Shown here one piece after another: positions 1-8,700 of a stretch of DNA of 27,317 nucleotides. A program made the position numbers and the translations under genes. This stretch comes from a virus, in IMG/VR virus record IMGVR_UViG_3300011009_000012, positions 1-27,317 of that record. The stretch is one strand, 5' to 3'. The notes beneath the pieces were generated by a model. It did no database searches and was not told the DNA's origin. It saw only the letters and a list, made by a program, of their open reading frames with translations. Within the stretch, counting starts at the first letter, position 1. Every line of letters begins with the position of its first letter.

Positions 1-493
1 AAATATCGGTCAGCGTCAACTGCCGTCCACACCGCCGTTGTGCCCAGGAGCCAGGGGACTTCACGAGCGAGACCAAATTGGCCTTTGTGGTTCCATTGGC
101 CGGAAATATAGGCGTGGAACCGGAAAAGAGGATGTCCTGTACATTCTGACTATTAGAGTCAATACTTCCAGAACTCAGTAATGAGGTGAGTTGTTGCAAG
201 GCATGGTCCGTGAGCGCATTGAACTCCGCTGGGCTATAGGCCGAAGTAACTTCATAGGCAGGGATAATCCCTCTCTGGACTCGGTATGCCGCGCCTGGTT
301 GTAATGCGTTTGCCAACTGAAGAACCGCATTATCTTTCCCTGCCGCAATTGGCGCCGCGAAGCCAATGCTGTCGGCATCGGCGGTGAGTAGGGATGCAAG
401 CTGGGCTGGCGTGCATTCAGCCAGGGCGAGCGCTGGGGCAAGCAGTAACCATGCCAGTATTCCTAGATAGCGCATGGTGTTATATCTGAGCAT
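1..493 (-). CDS. Exported phage protein, 3' end beyond the window (partial)
   Basis: The reading frame runs from the ATG at 493 to the window edge without a stop (about 164 codons seen). An AGGAGA ribosome-binding site lies about 7 bases upstream of this ATG; an in-frame ATG at 475 is a weaker alternative. Residues 1-25 look like a Sec signal peptide: a short basic start, a Leu/Ala core (LGILAWLLLAPALALA), then a likely signal peptidase I cut after ALA. The mature start, ECTPAQLASLLTADADSIGF, resembles a pattern I recall from tail-region proteins of many phages (TPAQLxxLxxDxxxxGxA followed by a small Ala/Leu-rich helical segment). That likeness is from memory and assigns no function. It is the most downstream gene of the minus-strand operon seen here and is separated from the fibre-like gene ending at 1450 by the plus-strand homing-type gene. 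Export of a phage tail-region protein is unusual. Confidence 0.72.
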   Translation of the reverse strand, partial: MLRYNTMRYLGILAWLLLAPALALAECTPAQLASLLTADADSIGFAAPIAAGKDNAVLQLANALQPGAAYRVQRGIIPAYEVTSAYSPAEFNALTDHALQQLTSLLSSGSIDSNSQNVQDILFSGSTPIFPANGTTKANLVSLVKSPGSWAQRRCGRQLTLTDI

Positions 494-506
494 CTGTCTC
501 TCCTCT

Positions 507-516
507 CTGCTATACT
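507..516 (+). promoter_or_regulatory. Extended -10 promoter for the homing-type gene
   Basis: The sequence CTGCTATACT contains TGC followed by TATACT, an extended -10 element (TGn-TATAAT type). No good -35 box stands 16-18 bases upstream, which extended -10 promoters tolerate. The same ten bases occur at 17695-17704 in front of the other plus-strand HNH gene. The element lies just upstream of the ribosome-binding site of the divergent minus-strand gene that starts at 493. This is inference from sequence only. Confidence 0.45.
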
Positions 517-608
517 GAACACGTCAGGTTAGCTTCGCGAGCTTGAAATCGTGGCGACCTTCTCTCGCTGCGGGCCTGACATCCCCCTTTGCTTGAGAAG
601 GAAGCATC

Positions 609-1445
609 ATGCCAGCCCATAATTTTGTTAATCTGATTGGCTCCCCACCCTTTGGATATTTGACGGTTGTTGATCGCGGGGACAATACGTCTGATGGCAA
701 AGCGCAGTGGTGGTGTACGTGTCTCTGTGGGACTCGTTGTCTTGTTATTGGAAAATTGTTGAGGTGTGGAGATACCCGTAGTTGTGGATGTCTTAAAAAG
801 GCCAGAATCCAAGCGCTGCGGTATTCCCATGGCTTGCGCTATAGCCCTGAATATGGTATTTGGCTTGGCATGAAACAGCGCTGCCTTAATCCGAAGACGC
901 GCAATTATGCGGACTACGGCGGACGAGGTATTGTTATTTGCGACAGCTGGAAAGAGTCTTTTGCTACCTTTTATAGCGATATGGGACCACGCCCAAGTCC
1001 TCAGCATTCGCTGGATCGTTACCCTGATTGCAATGGTCCTTATAGTCGAGAGAACTGTCGCTGGGCCACTCTCGCTGAGCAAGCACGGAATACGCGTAGA
1101 AATCAACTTATAACGCTTGATGGACAAACCTTGTGCCTGAAAGACTGGCTGCAGATGAAGAAACTTTCGCCTGCCGCATTTTACGGGCGCGTTGATTTGG
1201 GGTACACGCCTGAAGAGGCATTGACCATGCCACGCCTGCGGGCCAAGCCAATAGGGCTTATAACGATTGACGGTCGCACAGAATCCTTGCAGCGATGGCT
1301 TGAAATCAAAGACATGCTTGCCACTACCGTCAAGGCACGCCGACAAAAAGGGTGGTCTATTGAGGACGCCTTGACCATGCCTGTCCATCCTCACAGGCCC
1401 TATCGTAGGCGACTTAATAATTCTCATATTCTTAATACTATATAG
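609..1445 (+). CDS. Free-standing homing-endonuclease-type protein (HNH/AP2-like) with duplicated C-terminal DNA-binding module
   Basis: This 278-residue protein is encoded against the direction of the tail operon. An AAGGAAG ribosome-binding site sits 4-10 bases before the ATG. Residues 35-61 form a Cys cluster (CTCLC, a further Cys, then CGDTRSCGC) likely to bind zinc. Residues 84-165 carry a pattern common in phage-borne HNH-type genes: YGGRGI, Cys-x2-Trp, SF..F..DMG.RP, SLDR, then PYSRENCRWA and Q.RNTRRN. Residues 167-208 and 217-258 are a gap-free 42-residue duplication starting LIT(L/I)DG and ending ALTMP, probably helical DNA-recognition modules. The likely role is cutting a related phage genome lacking the gene so that it spreads by repair. 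The catalytic residues are less clear than in a classic HNH, so DNA binding without cleavage is possible. Its stop lies 4 bases from the stop of the convergent gene ending at 1450. Confidence 0.75.
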   Translation: MPAHNFVNLIGSPPFGYLTVVDRGDNTSDGKAQWWCTCLCGTRCLVIGKLLRCGDTRSCGCLKKARIQALRYSHGLRYSPEYGIWLGMKQRCLNPKTRNYADYGGRGIVICDSWKESFATFYSDMGPRPSPQHSLDRYPDCNGPYSRENCRWATLAEQARNTRRNQLITLDGQTLCLKDWLQMKKLSPAAFYGRVDLGYTPEEALTMPRLRAKPIGLITIDGRTESLQRWLEIKDMLATTVKARRQKGWSIEDALTMPVHPHRPYRRRLNNSHILNTI

Positions 1446-1449
1446 CATA

Positions 1450-3633
1450 TCACTGATCACACTGTAAGGTGGCGTTCACGTATTTCGCAGTTGCCACAGC
1501 GGTCACGTTGGCGGCGACGATGTCATTGGCCGCGATTGCCGTTGAGGTAAAATCTGTGAGCGTTGTACTGTGAATCGCTGTCCCTGACGCAATCCCGACG
1601 CCAGAGGTATTAATGCTATTGGCGCTGGTTGGGATAGCCGTTCCCGTTGCGACGCGCCAGAATTTGACGGTGATGGTTCCCGCATCAACGAGCAGGTTGT
1701 ATGCACTAATCGTGCAGGCAAAAGGAATGGTCACATAGGCCGTCGTGGTGGAGGCGACGGTCAACGCGCTGCCTGCCGGATCGCCTATCTCAAACACGAT
1801 GCCCCGCGCCAACTTCGCAATCGTCGGGGCGGAGGCCCCGTTGCCGTAGAGGAATCCCGTTCCTGCTGCTAGGCGTGTGGGCGTGCCCGAGGCCCCGCCA
1901 TAGATCCAGTCCCCCGCCGTGGTCATGGGGTTGGTCATGCCCGTCCCCACGCTATCCAGGCTCGCAAAGTAGTTGGTGCCATCGGAGATCACGACGACCG
2001 TGGTGGGCGCCGTGGCCGAGGAGGCGGGAATGACGATGCTGGCCGTGCCGCCGTTGATGTTCTGCCCACTGCGCGCGACGGTGACGACCCCAGTGCCGTA
2101 GTTCACAATGCGGATGAACTGCCCTGTGGCGGGCTGCGTGCCACTCGCGACGAGCGTGATCGTGAAGGTGCCCGATGCGACCGCAATGGTCTTGTGATCG
2201 CTGAAGTCTGTCGCAAGCACTTGGTAGGTACTCGTTTGGGGATTCACCGCGCCCACGACCAGGCCGCAGGACGCCGCCGTACACAGCGGGCCGTCCGCAT
2301 CGGGCATGGTGTTCAGGTGATTATCGGTGAGGTTGGCGGCGAGGATCGTACTGGTAAAGCCGTGCCCATCGGCTAACTCTACTACACCGGATCCCTGGCC
2401 ATGTCGCATCTCTTGAATCGTGCCGCTATGGGGGCCAAGGTCGTAGAAGAACTGCCCGGTATCCACCGTGAGCGCGGTACTGTCACCGTGAAAGGGGATA
2501 TCGCCCGTCACCCCTGGGGCCGTTGTACTGCCGCCCCCGCCTGCCCCCAGGGTGGCAATCAGTTGTGAGGTAAAGATGAGTTGCCACGTCGAGGTGGTGG
2601 GCTCGTATTCAAAGAGCAGCAGATCGTCTTTATTGAGCCCCGTTGTGGCGGTTGGGAGCATCCAACCCGCATTCGTGCTGTATTGCGTATCCCAGGCGAG
2701 CGGCTGGCTCGTGACGCTCCGCAAACGTAAGCGATACCATTGCGCGGCGCGGGCAGGCCCCAGCGGATTCAGGACGGTGGCGGATGCCGTCATGGCCGTT
2801 ACGCTCTCCACATCGTAGAGACTCGGTGTCGGTTGAATCGTCCCGCCGGTGGTACTGGGGTCCGGGAGCGTATTGCTCCGCGGGGGCACAAAGGTTTGGT
2901 CAAGCGTTTGCGGGCCAGCAGTGCCCGCGAGACTGCCCGCCGGCAGGGGAATCGTGGTCGGCGTCGCCACGCCCGCCTGCGTCGTCAGGAGGAGCAGGCC
3001 TGTCGAGAGCCCCCCGAGATTCACCCCCGATGGGAACTGACTATTACTTTGGACAAGGAGCGGTTTTGCGGTCGAGACGGGACTGGGCGGGACGCTACAG
3101 ATCAGACTCCCTGTGGCGCTGAACCCGCTGGCATAAGTCCCGGCCAGGAGACAGGTACTGCCGCCATAGGCCGCAAAGAGACCCGTGCCGTCTGCGCCCT
3201 GCAGGGTCCCTGCGGCGCCGAGAGACACGCCTCCCCCGCTGCCACTGCTCGCGGCACTGAAGCCCTGGACCTGCAAGACCGTGCCATCATAGCAGGCTTC
3301 CACGCGCTGATTGATCCCGATATCATTCGCCGCGAGAGGGGTCGAGACGCCGGCAATGCGCTTCGTGAGGGCCAGCGCCCCTTTCCCGTTCACATTGAGC
3401 GTTGCCGGACCCGTATTGGCGACATGCGCCAGAAAGGCATAGCAGGCGCCGACGTGATAACTCTGAATGGGCGGAGCGAGCGTGAGGAGATAGGCGGTGG
3501 CGGTCCCCGCGGACACGCCGGTGTTCAATGCTCCGTAGATCGTCCGCGAGCCCGCAATGGGATTTTGTGCCCAGGCCTGCGGCATGAGACTACTGAGGAG
3601 GAGCAGTGTGAGCAGGAGCCCGCGTCTCAGCAT
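1450..3633 (-). CDS. Large exported tail-fibre-like protein
   Basis: This protein has 727 residues. The ATG at 3633 follows GAGGAG at a spacing of about 9 and overlaps the end of the upstream fibre gene by 7 bases. Residues 1-22 are a clear signal peptide (MLRRGLLLTLLLLSSLMPQAWA, cut after AWA). The rest is Gly/Thr/Ser/Ala-rich and strand-forming. Stretches recall phage tail fibre modules, such as MTTAGDWIYGGASGTPTRLA near residue 570 and SDGTNYFASLDSV near 555. The C-terminal 90 residues resemble a receptor-binding knob (AYNLLVDAGTITVKFWRVAT and the closing NATLQCDQ). It was probably a tail fibre or tail-associated adhesin. The signal peptide makes a secreted or periplasmic role, or a moron-like surface protein, a live alternative. 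The receptor is unknown. Confidence 0.78.
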   Translation of the reverse strand: MLRRGLLLTLLLLSSLMPQAWAQNPIAGSRTIYGALNTGVSAGTATAYLLTLAPPIQSYHVGACYAFLAHVANTGPATLNVNGKGALALTKRIAGVSTPLAANDIGINQRVEACYDGTVLQVQGFSAASSGSGGGVSLGAAGTLQGADGTGLFAAYGGSTCLLAGTYASGFSATGSLICSVPPSPVSTAKPLLVQSNSQFPSGVNLGGLSTGLLLLTTQAGVATPTTIPLPAGSLAGTAGPQTLDQTFVPPRSNTLPDPSTTGGTIQPTPSLYDVESVTAMTASATVLNPLGPARAAQWYRLRLRSVTSQPLAWDTQYSTNAGWMLPTATTGLNKDDLLLFEYEPTTSTWQLIFTSQLIATLGAGGGGSTTAPGVTGDIPFHGDSTALTVDTGQFFYDLGPHSGTIQEMRHGQGSGVVELADGHGFTSTILAANLTDNHLNTMPDADGPLCTAASCGLVVGAVNPQTSTYQVLATDFSDHKTIAVASGTFTITLVASGTQPATGQFIRIVNYGTGVVTVARSGQNINGGTASIVIPASSATAPTTVVVISDGTNYFASLDSVGTGMTNPMTTAGDWIYGGASGTPTRLAAGTGFLYGNGASAPTIAKLARGIVFEIGDPAGSALTVASTTTAYVTIPFACTISAYNLLVDAGTITVKFWRVATGTAIPTSANSINTSGVGIASGTAIHSTTLTDFTSTAIAANDIVAANVTAVATAKYVNATLQCDQ

Positions 3634-5153
3634 GCGTCGGTCTCCTCTGCGGGGACGGCCTGTGATACCGCGACTGCCTGTTCGAGGGTGGTGACCCGCC
3701 CATGCAACTCTTTGACGGCATTGATGAGCGCATAGGTGAACGCGTGATTGTCTACGCTCAAAATATCAGTGTCCTCACTCTCTGGAGTCAGTTTACTGCG
3801 GGCGGCATGGACCATATACGGCGCGACCCCCTGTAACGCTTGCGCAAGGAGCCCCACATGCTCTTGCGTGGTCTTTGGCATGCCGCCCTGGCCATTATAG
3901 CGATACCAGAGTGGTTCGAGTTGGAGCAGCATGGCAAGCCCGTCGGTATAGGGGCGAAGGACGTCCTTGAGGCGTTCATCGGAAAAGATAGTCCATGAAC
4001 TACTACTCGGCTTGGCTGCCGAGTCGGTGCTTAACTCCAACTGATGCGTCGGTGCCGTCACCCCCAGCCCGAGTTGCCCTGCCTCGGTCAGCGTCGCGAG
4101 GATCGCGCTCAGCTTGCTGCGCATATAGAGATGCCCGCCGGTGCCCATCTGCAAGTCAAGATCGCCGCTGCGCGAATAGAGGCGGGTAGCCGTCTGATTG
4201 ACGACCCCGCCATCGCGGATTTCAAAGTCCGTCCCGCTAAAGTCAGCGACACTCCCGAGCACGAGCCGTCCGCTCGTGGGATCATCAAAGGTGGCGACGA
4301 CATCATAGGTCGTCGGATGCACGGTCAGGGTAGCCGGGGCAATGGCCTGGCGCGGCGTGCTGGCATCCCACACCTGGAAGAGCAGGGCCCGGGTGCCGAG
4401 TCCGTGCGTACTGCCGGTCACGGTGACGGTAGTCTGCCCTGTAAAACTGGCCGCATACTGGGGAGCCGCCTTACTGAGTACCAGATACCCCGTCATCGGA
4501 TCGTCGAACGTGACGACGACATCAAACGTACTCGGATGGACCGTGATACTGCTTGGGGCAAAGACGGCAGACCCCAGGATTAAGCCTGCCGGCTGCGTAT
4601 TGTCATAGAGGCGATAGTGCAGGTCCGCGCTCGCAAAGGCATGCGCACTCCCTAGGACCGTCACCGTGGTTGCGGCGGCAAAGTCCTGAATATAGGGTGC
4701 GGCGCCGGCAATGATGAGACTGCCGCTCATGGGGTCCGCAAATTGCGCCAGGAGATCATACGTGGCCTGGTCCACCGTCAACATGTCCGGCTCAAAGGCG
4801 GCAGCGGGCACGGCATTCGTGTAGAGTTGCGCCATGAGACCGCGCGTGCCCAGGCGATGCGTCACGCCGGTCACGACGACGTTAATGCGATTCACGAAGT
4901 CGAGGAGACTTGACGCACTGCCGATGCCGGGCAAATACTGATTGAGGCGCGCGGCGACACTGCCAAGGTTCCCCTGCGGAGAGGCCCCCAAGGTCATCTC
5001 GATCGCCAGAAGCGTGGCAAGGATATCGTTCAGTAATTCTGAGTCAATCCGTGTATTGGAATCTGGCGCAGTTGGGACCCCATTGACATACGTCTGGGCC
5101 GTATCAATGCCGAGCGGATAATTCGTCCCGAAGCCAGCCCCCAATTGTGCCAC
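3627..5153 (-). CDS. Tail fibre with triple beta repeat and S74 intramolecular chaperone
   Basis: This protein has 508 residues and starts at GTG 5153, which shares one base with the stop of the upstream gene (TAGTG). GAGGGAGGG stands a few bases upstream. Residues 1-80 form a helical attachment region. Residues from about 83 to 302 hold three related units of 70-78 residues, each with a pattern like TVTVTGSTHGLGTRALLFQV then TVHPTTYDVVATFDDP.SG.LVL, as in many phage fibre shafts. The last 120 residues or so match the Peptidase_S74 (endosialidase-type) chaperone: FSDERLKD supplies the Ser/Lys pair, followed by LLQLEPLWYRYNG, EHVGLLAQ and a closing coiled coil (ALINAVKELHGRVTTLEQAV). Such domains drive trimer folding and then cut themselves off. 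The gene sits downstream of the J-like tip gene, where receptor-binding proteins are expected. Confidence 0.88.
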   Translation of the reverse strand: MAQLGAGFGTNYPLGIDTAQTYVNGVPTAPDSNTRIDSELLNDILATLLAIEMTLGASPQGNLGSVAARLNQYLPGIGSASSLLDFVNRINVVVTGVTHRLGTRGLMAQLYTNAVPAAAFEPDMLTVDQATYDLLAQFADPMSGSLIIAGAAPYIQDFAAATTVTVLGSAHAFASADLHYRLYDNTQPAGLILGSAVFAPSSITVHPSTFDVVVTFDDPMTGYLVLSKAAPQYAASFTGQTTVTVTGSTHGLGTRALLFQVWDASTPRQAIAPATLTVHPTTYDVVATFDDPTSGRLVLGSVADFSGTDFEIRDGGVVNQTATRLYSRSGDLDLQMGTGGHLYMRSKLSAILATLTEAGQLGLGVTAPTHQLELSTDSAAKPSSSSWTIFSDERLKDVLRPYTDGLAMLLQLEPLWYRYNGQGGMPKTTQEHVGLLAQALQGVAPYMVHAARSKLTPESEDTDILSVDNHAFTYALINAVKELHGRVTTLEQAVAVSQAVPAEETDAC

Positions 5154-5344
5154 TACGTCCCTCCCTCATGGGGGTGTGCTCGCAGCCAATCCCGGACCGC
5201 TTGGCGCACCGCCTGCTGGGTGAGTATAGGCAGACTCAATTGCTGGCGGAGGATATTGAGTTGCGTGACGCAGAAGTCGAGCAGGAGCCGTTCGCGCGGT
5301 GTCAACACGTCGGCAATCTCAATACGATGGTCGATCCTCGGCAT
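5153..5344 (-). CDS. Small conserved tail-region protein, unknown function
   Basis: This 63-residue protein reads from the ATG at 5344 (MPRIDHRIEIADVLTPRERL). The frame stays open to an upstream ATG at 5389, but that start would overlap the previous gene by 44 bases and adds an Arg/Ser-rich stretch. The start at 5344 is preceded by GGAGG about 10 bases away and lies 1 base past the previous stop, which fits the tight packing of the operon. The product is helical (LLLDFCVTQLNILRQQLSLP and QQAVRQAVRDWLRAHP). Its place between a short tail protein and the fibre suggests a fibre attachment or assembly helper. That role is inferred from position only. Confidence 0.6.
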   Translation of the reverse strand: MPRIDHRIEIADVLTPRERLLLDFCVTQLNILRQQLSLPILTQQAVRQAVRDWLRAHPHEGGT

Positions 5345-5345
5345 C

Positions 5346-5774
5346 CTAACTCGCCTCCACCGTGAGTGGGAGCGCCCACGCCGTGACATCTGCCGCCAGG
5401 CTCACGGCAAAGGTCGCGGGCACATCCGATGTCAGGAGTACAGTCGCATCCTCCTCAACCAATGTATAGGGCGTCCCATTGACCAGCAGCGTACATGCCT
5501 GAAAGGGGGTCACGGTAATAGCGCATGTTCCCACGCCATCGGCGGCAAAGGGATTGGGGGTCGCCGTGATTGTCAGGGCCGTCTTGGGAGACACGTCCCC
5601 ATCCACAATCGCATACTGCTCCTGCCACGTCCGCGGATCGTGCTCGTCCTCCGTAAGGAGATAGCCATAGGTGGCGTCCTCCGGGACCATCTGCGCCTGG
5701 GTCAGGGCGAGGCTACTGCCCTGAATCACGGCTGCAATCGCGCCGGTATCAAGACCATACTTTAACAAGGGCAT
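5346..5774 (-). CDS. Small Ig-like tail protein of unknown function
   Basis: This 142-residue protein starts at the ATG at 5774 (MPLLKYGLDTGAI). The longer frame starting at 5840 would overlap the J-like gene by more than 60 bases. The chosen start lies 4 bases after that gene's stop with GAGG upstream. After a short N-terminal part that includes a Trp-containing acidic segment (EDEHDPRTWQEQYAIVDGD), residues from about 63 on read as a beta sandwich of the bacterial Ig-like type: PKTALTITATPNPFAADG, CAITVTPFQACTLLVNG, VLLTSDVPATFAVSLAA. Such domains are common on phage tails and virions and may bind surface carbohydrate weakly. It is likely a tail-tip accessory or fibre adaptor. There is no catalytic motif. 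Confidence 0.66.
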   Translation of the reverse strand: MPLLKYGLDTGAIAAVIQGSSLALTQAQMVPEDATYGYLLTEDEHDPRTWQEQYAIVDGDVSPKTALTITATPNPFAADGVGTCAITVTPFQACTLLVNGTPYTLVEEDATVLLTSDVPATFAVSLAADVTAWALPLTVEAS

Positions 5775-5778
5775 CGCA

Positions 5779-8700
5779 TTACCTCTGGAGCCGCAGGGCA
5801 ATAAAACTGATGTCGGAGACATTGACGGCTGTACTCCCAACCGTCCGTTGCAATGTGACGTAAAAACTCTTACTCCCTATCGTACTAGGAGCGCCATAAT
5901 AGGCATTGAGTGCCATGCTCGTCGCAGGGCCGGGATCGGTCTCGGCAGTGCTATTGAGAATATTACCCGTAAGGTTATCCTCGCGAATCCGCAGCGTCAG
6001 GGTGTTTGCATCCCCGCTATTCCCAATCCCTTGCACCCAGAGGAGGACGACATCAAATTGGTTGAGGAGCGTCCAGGTCAGGGACGCAACAACCGTCTCT
6101 GTCCCGTTGCTGGTAATCGTGGACGCCGAGCTATAGAGGAGCGACTCGGAGACCGCGCCAAAGCCAATCTTAGGCGTCGTAATCGCCTGCGTATCGACGT
6201 GGACCGTCTGGACGGCGAGCTGGCCAATCCCTGCGGACGTCGCACCCCCGGTAAAGTCCCACATGAGGGCGCCATCATAGCGATAGACCTGCAGGCCATA
6301 GTCAATGTTGTTTGGCCCCACTTTGCCGAGATAGATCCGAGGGACAGGGGTATTCTGGGTATCATAGATGGTAATGAGGGTATTCGGGCCATCCATACTG
6401 ATGGTTGACCCTACGCCAAGCGAGTACACGGCCTGGAGGGCGCCTGTAATCAGTTTATTCGCTGAGACGGTATTAATCTTGGCGTCATCGATAATCGCAT
6501 TGGCAATCTGGGCAGCCAGGGTAATGACCGCGACGTCCGTGCGCAGACTCGCGGCTTCGATGGCGCCTGCGCGGATCGTACGTGCGGTGATCGAGGCATC
6601 ACTAATCCCGGCATTCTGCACCCCGTCCGTAAAGTTCCACATGAGTTCGCCGTTTGGGCCAAAAATCTGCATCCCATAGGCAGTATTGAGTGCGCCGAGC
6701 TTACCGAGATAGACGCGGGGGGCCTGGGTATTCTGGGCGTCAAAGATCGTGATGAGATTGTTCACGCCATCCAGGACAATATTATTCACCCCCAGGCGCA
6801 CGAGGACGTTCACCGTGCCCGCGAGCAGCTTGTCCGCGGCGAGACTGGAAATATAGGTCGTATCGAGCTGCCCGGCGGTGCCTACCACGCCAGCAATAGC
6901 TGAGGCAGGGTGAAAGGCGAGACTCTCATTTCCGGAGGTATCCACCGCACGCAGCCAATAGTAGCGCGTATCATTGGGACCGAGTCCCTCCCGTACGGCA
7001 CTACTCCAACCTGTGAGGGGGAGTCGTGTGGCATTGGCGCGCTGATTCGTGAGTGACTCGTAGATCGCACAATGGTCATAGTCGAGGTCTGGGGGCGGTG
7101 TCCAGAGGAGCGCGATAGCGCGAATACTGCCGATGGCATTGAGGTTCGTCGGGGCCGCCGGCGGCGTGGTATCTTTCCCGGTGGTAATCGTCGCTTCAGG
7201 GCTAAAGGGAGAGATATTATGAAATTTATCAAACGTGAGGAGGCGGACGCGAACCACCAGGCCGCCGGGGACGTTAAAGCGGATCGTATGCTGACTACGC
7301 TCAGGGTTAAAGACCGTTGGTGACGTCGAACTCCCCACAAAGACGTGCACTTCATACCCTGCGACGTCGGATTCTGGCGCGAGGTCCCAACTGGCCTCGA
7401 CCCACGTCACAATCGTCCCGTCTGCGCTGACGTCGGATCCGGTTGTCAGTGTCAAGCCGGTCGGCATGTCCGGGGGCGTCGTGTCGAGAAAGGCGGCATC
7501 AAACGCTACGGCGACAAAGCTCGCGATATGGGAGGGAATACCAGGCCCAAACGTGTCATAGGGAAGGATGTAGGTATAATACGTGGTGCCTGCGACAAGC
7601 CCTGCCGGATAAAACCGCTGAAACGCTATGCCAACGTCTTGCTCAATCGCAATGGGCGGGGTCATGGTGTCTAGATGCACTTCATAGTGGTGGAAGTCGC
7701 GAGGTTCGGCAAACTGATCCCAACTGATCTTCGCGGCCCCAAAGAGCGGAAGCACCTCAGGAATCATATCCCCCATATCGGGCGGGGGATTGATCGCTAT
7801 GAGGATCGCGGGTTGCAAAGAGACACGATTCGTATTCGTCCGTGCCCACACATAGATCCAGAGGTCGCGCCGCGCCCCACCAAAGCCCGCCCGAATCTGA
7901 TCTTCGGCATTTTGCTCGAGGGTATAACTCCAACTGAGCGTCGCACCGGGGAGTTGGGCCGGCACGGTCGTCGCCCGCAACTGATACTGTTGGCCCGGCG
8001 CCCAGACTTCGACCAGGTAGTCTTGGACAAAAAAGGTTGTGGTAAACAGGCCATTATCTGCGACTGGGCTCCACTCAATATGAAGATCACGTCCTTCCCA
8101 CTCCGTCGCCCCCACTTGCTGCCCTTTAAGCCGTAACTGCTGCACGGTACCCGGAAAATAGTCAGGCGTCGTGGGGCCGGCGACATGGATAATCCCCTCA
8201 CGTCCGCCCGTATTGTTCGGCACGCCACGGCCAGAGACCGGAATCACGCGGTAGATATAGGTCGTGCCCGTGAGGACGGTATAGTCATCCCAGTCGAGTA
8301 CATGGCCGTGCAGTTCCTGGAGCGGCATAAAATTGACGTTGGCGTCATTAGGGCCCTGGATCATCCCGAGATCACCGCCGGCCTGCGCGACCCCCGCGCC
8401 ACTGCTATCGAGCACGGCACGCCGGAGAATAAACGCGCCGCCATAGGGCGCGAAGCTCCCGGAGAGCGCAGCGACACTCCAGGAGAGATTGACGACCCGC
8501 AAACTCGCGCCGCTGGCCTGAATCCGCGTCACTTCCGTGAGGACGAGGCCGGTAAGCGGTGGTGGCGGTCCTTCGGGATTGAATAGGTTCGTGATGACGG
8601 GCAGGGCGGTGGCGACGGCCTCATCATAGATCGAGGGATTATGGATGACGCCCTGAAGATGGACGGTCGTATCAGACTTGCGCTGGAGGGCGGTCACGCG

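Noticed and set aside
510-1460. 316-codon minus-strand frame
   Set aside because: It is antisense to the homing-type gene, which has a ribosome-binding site and recognisable motifs.
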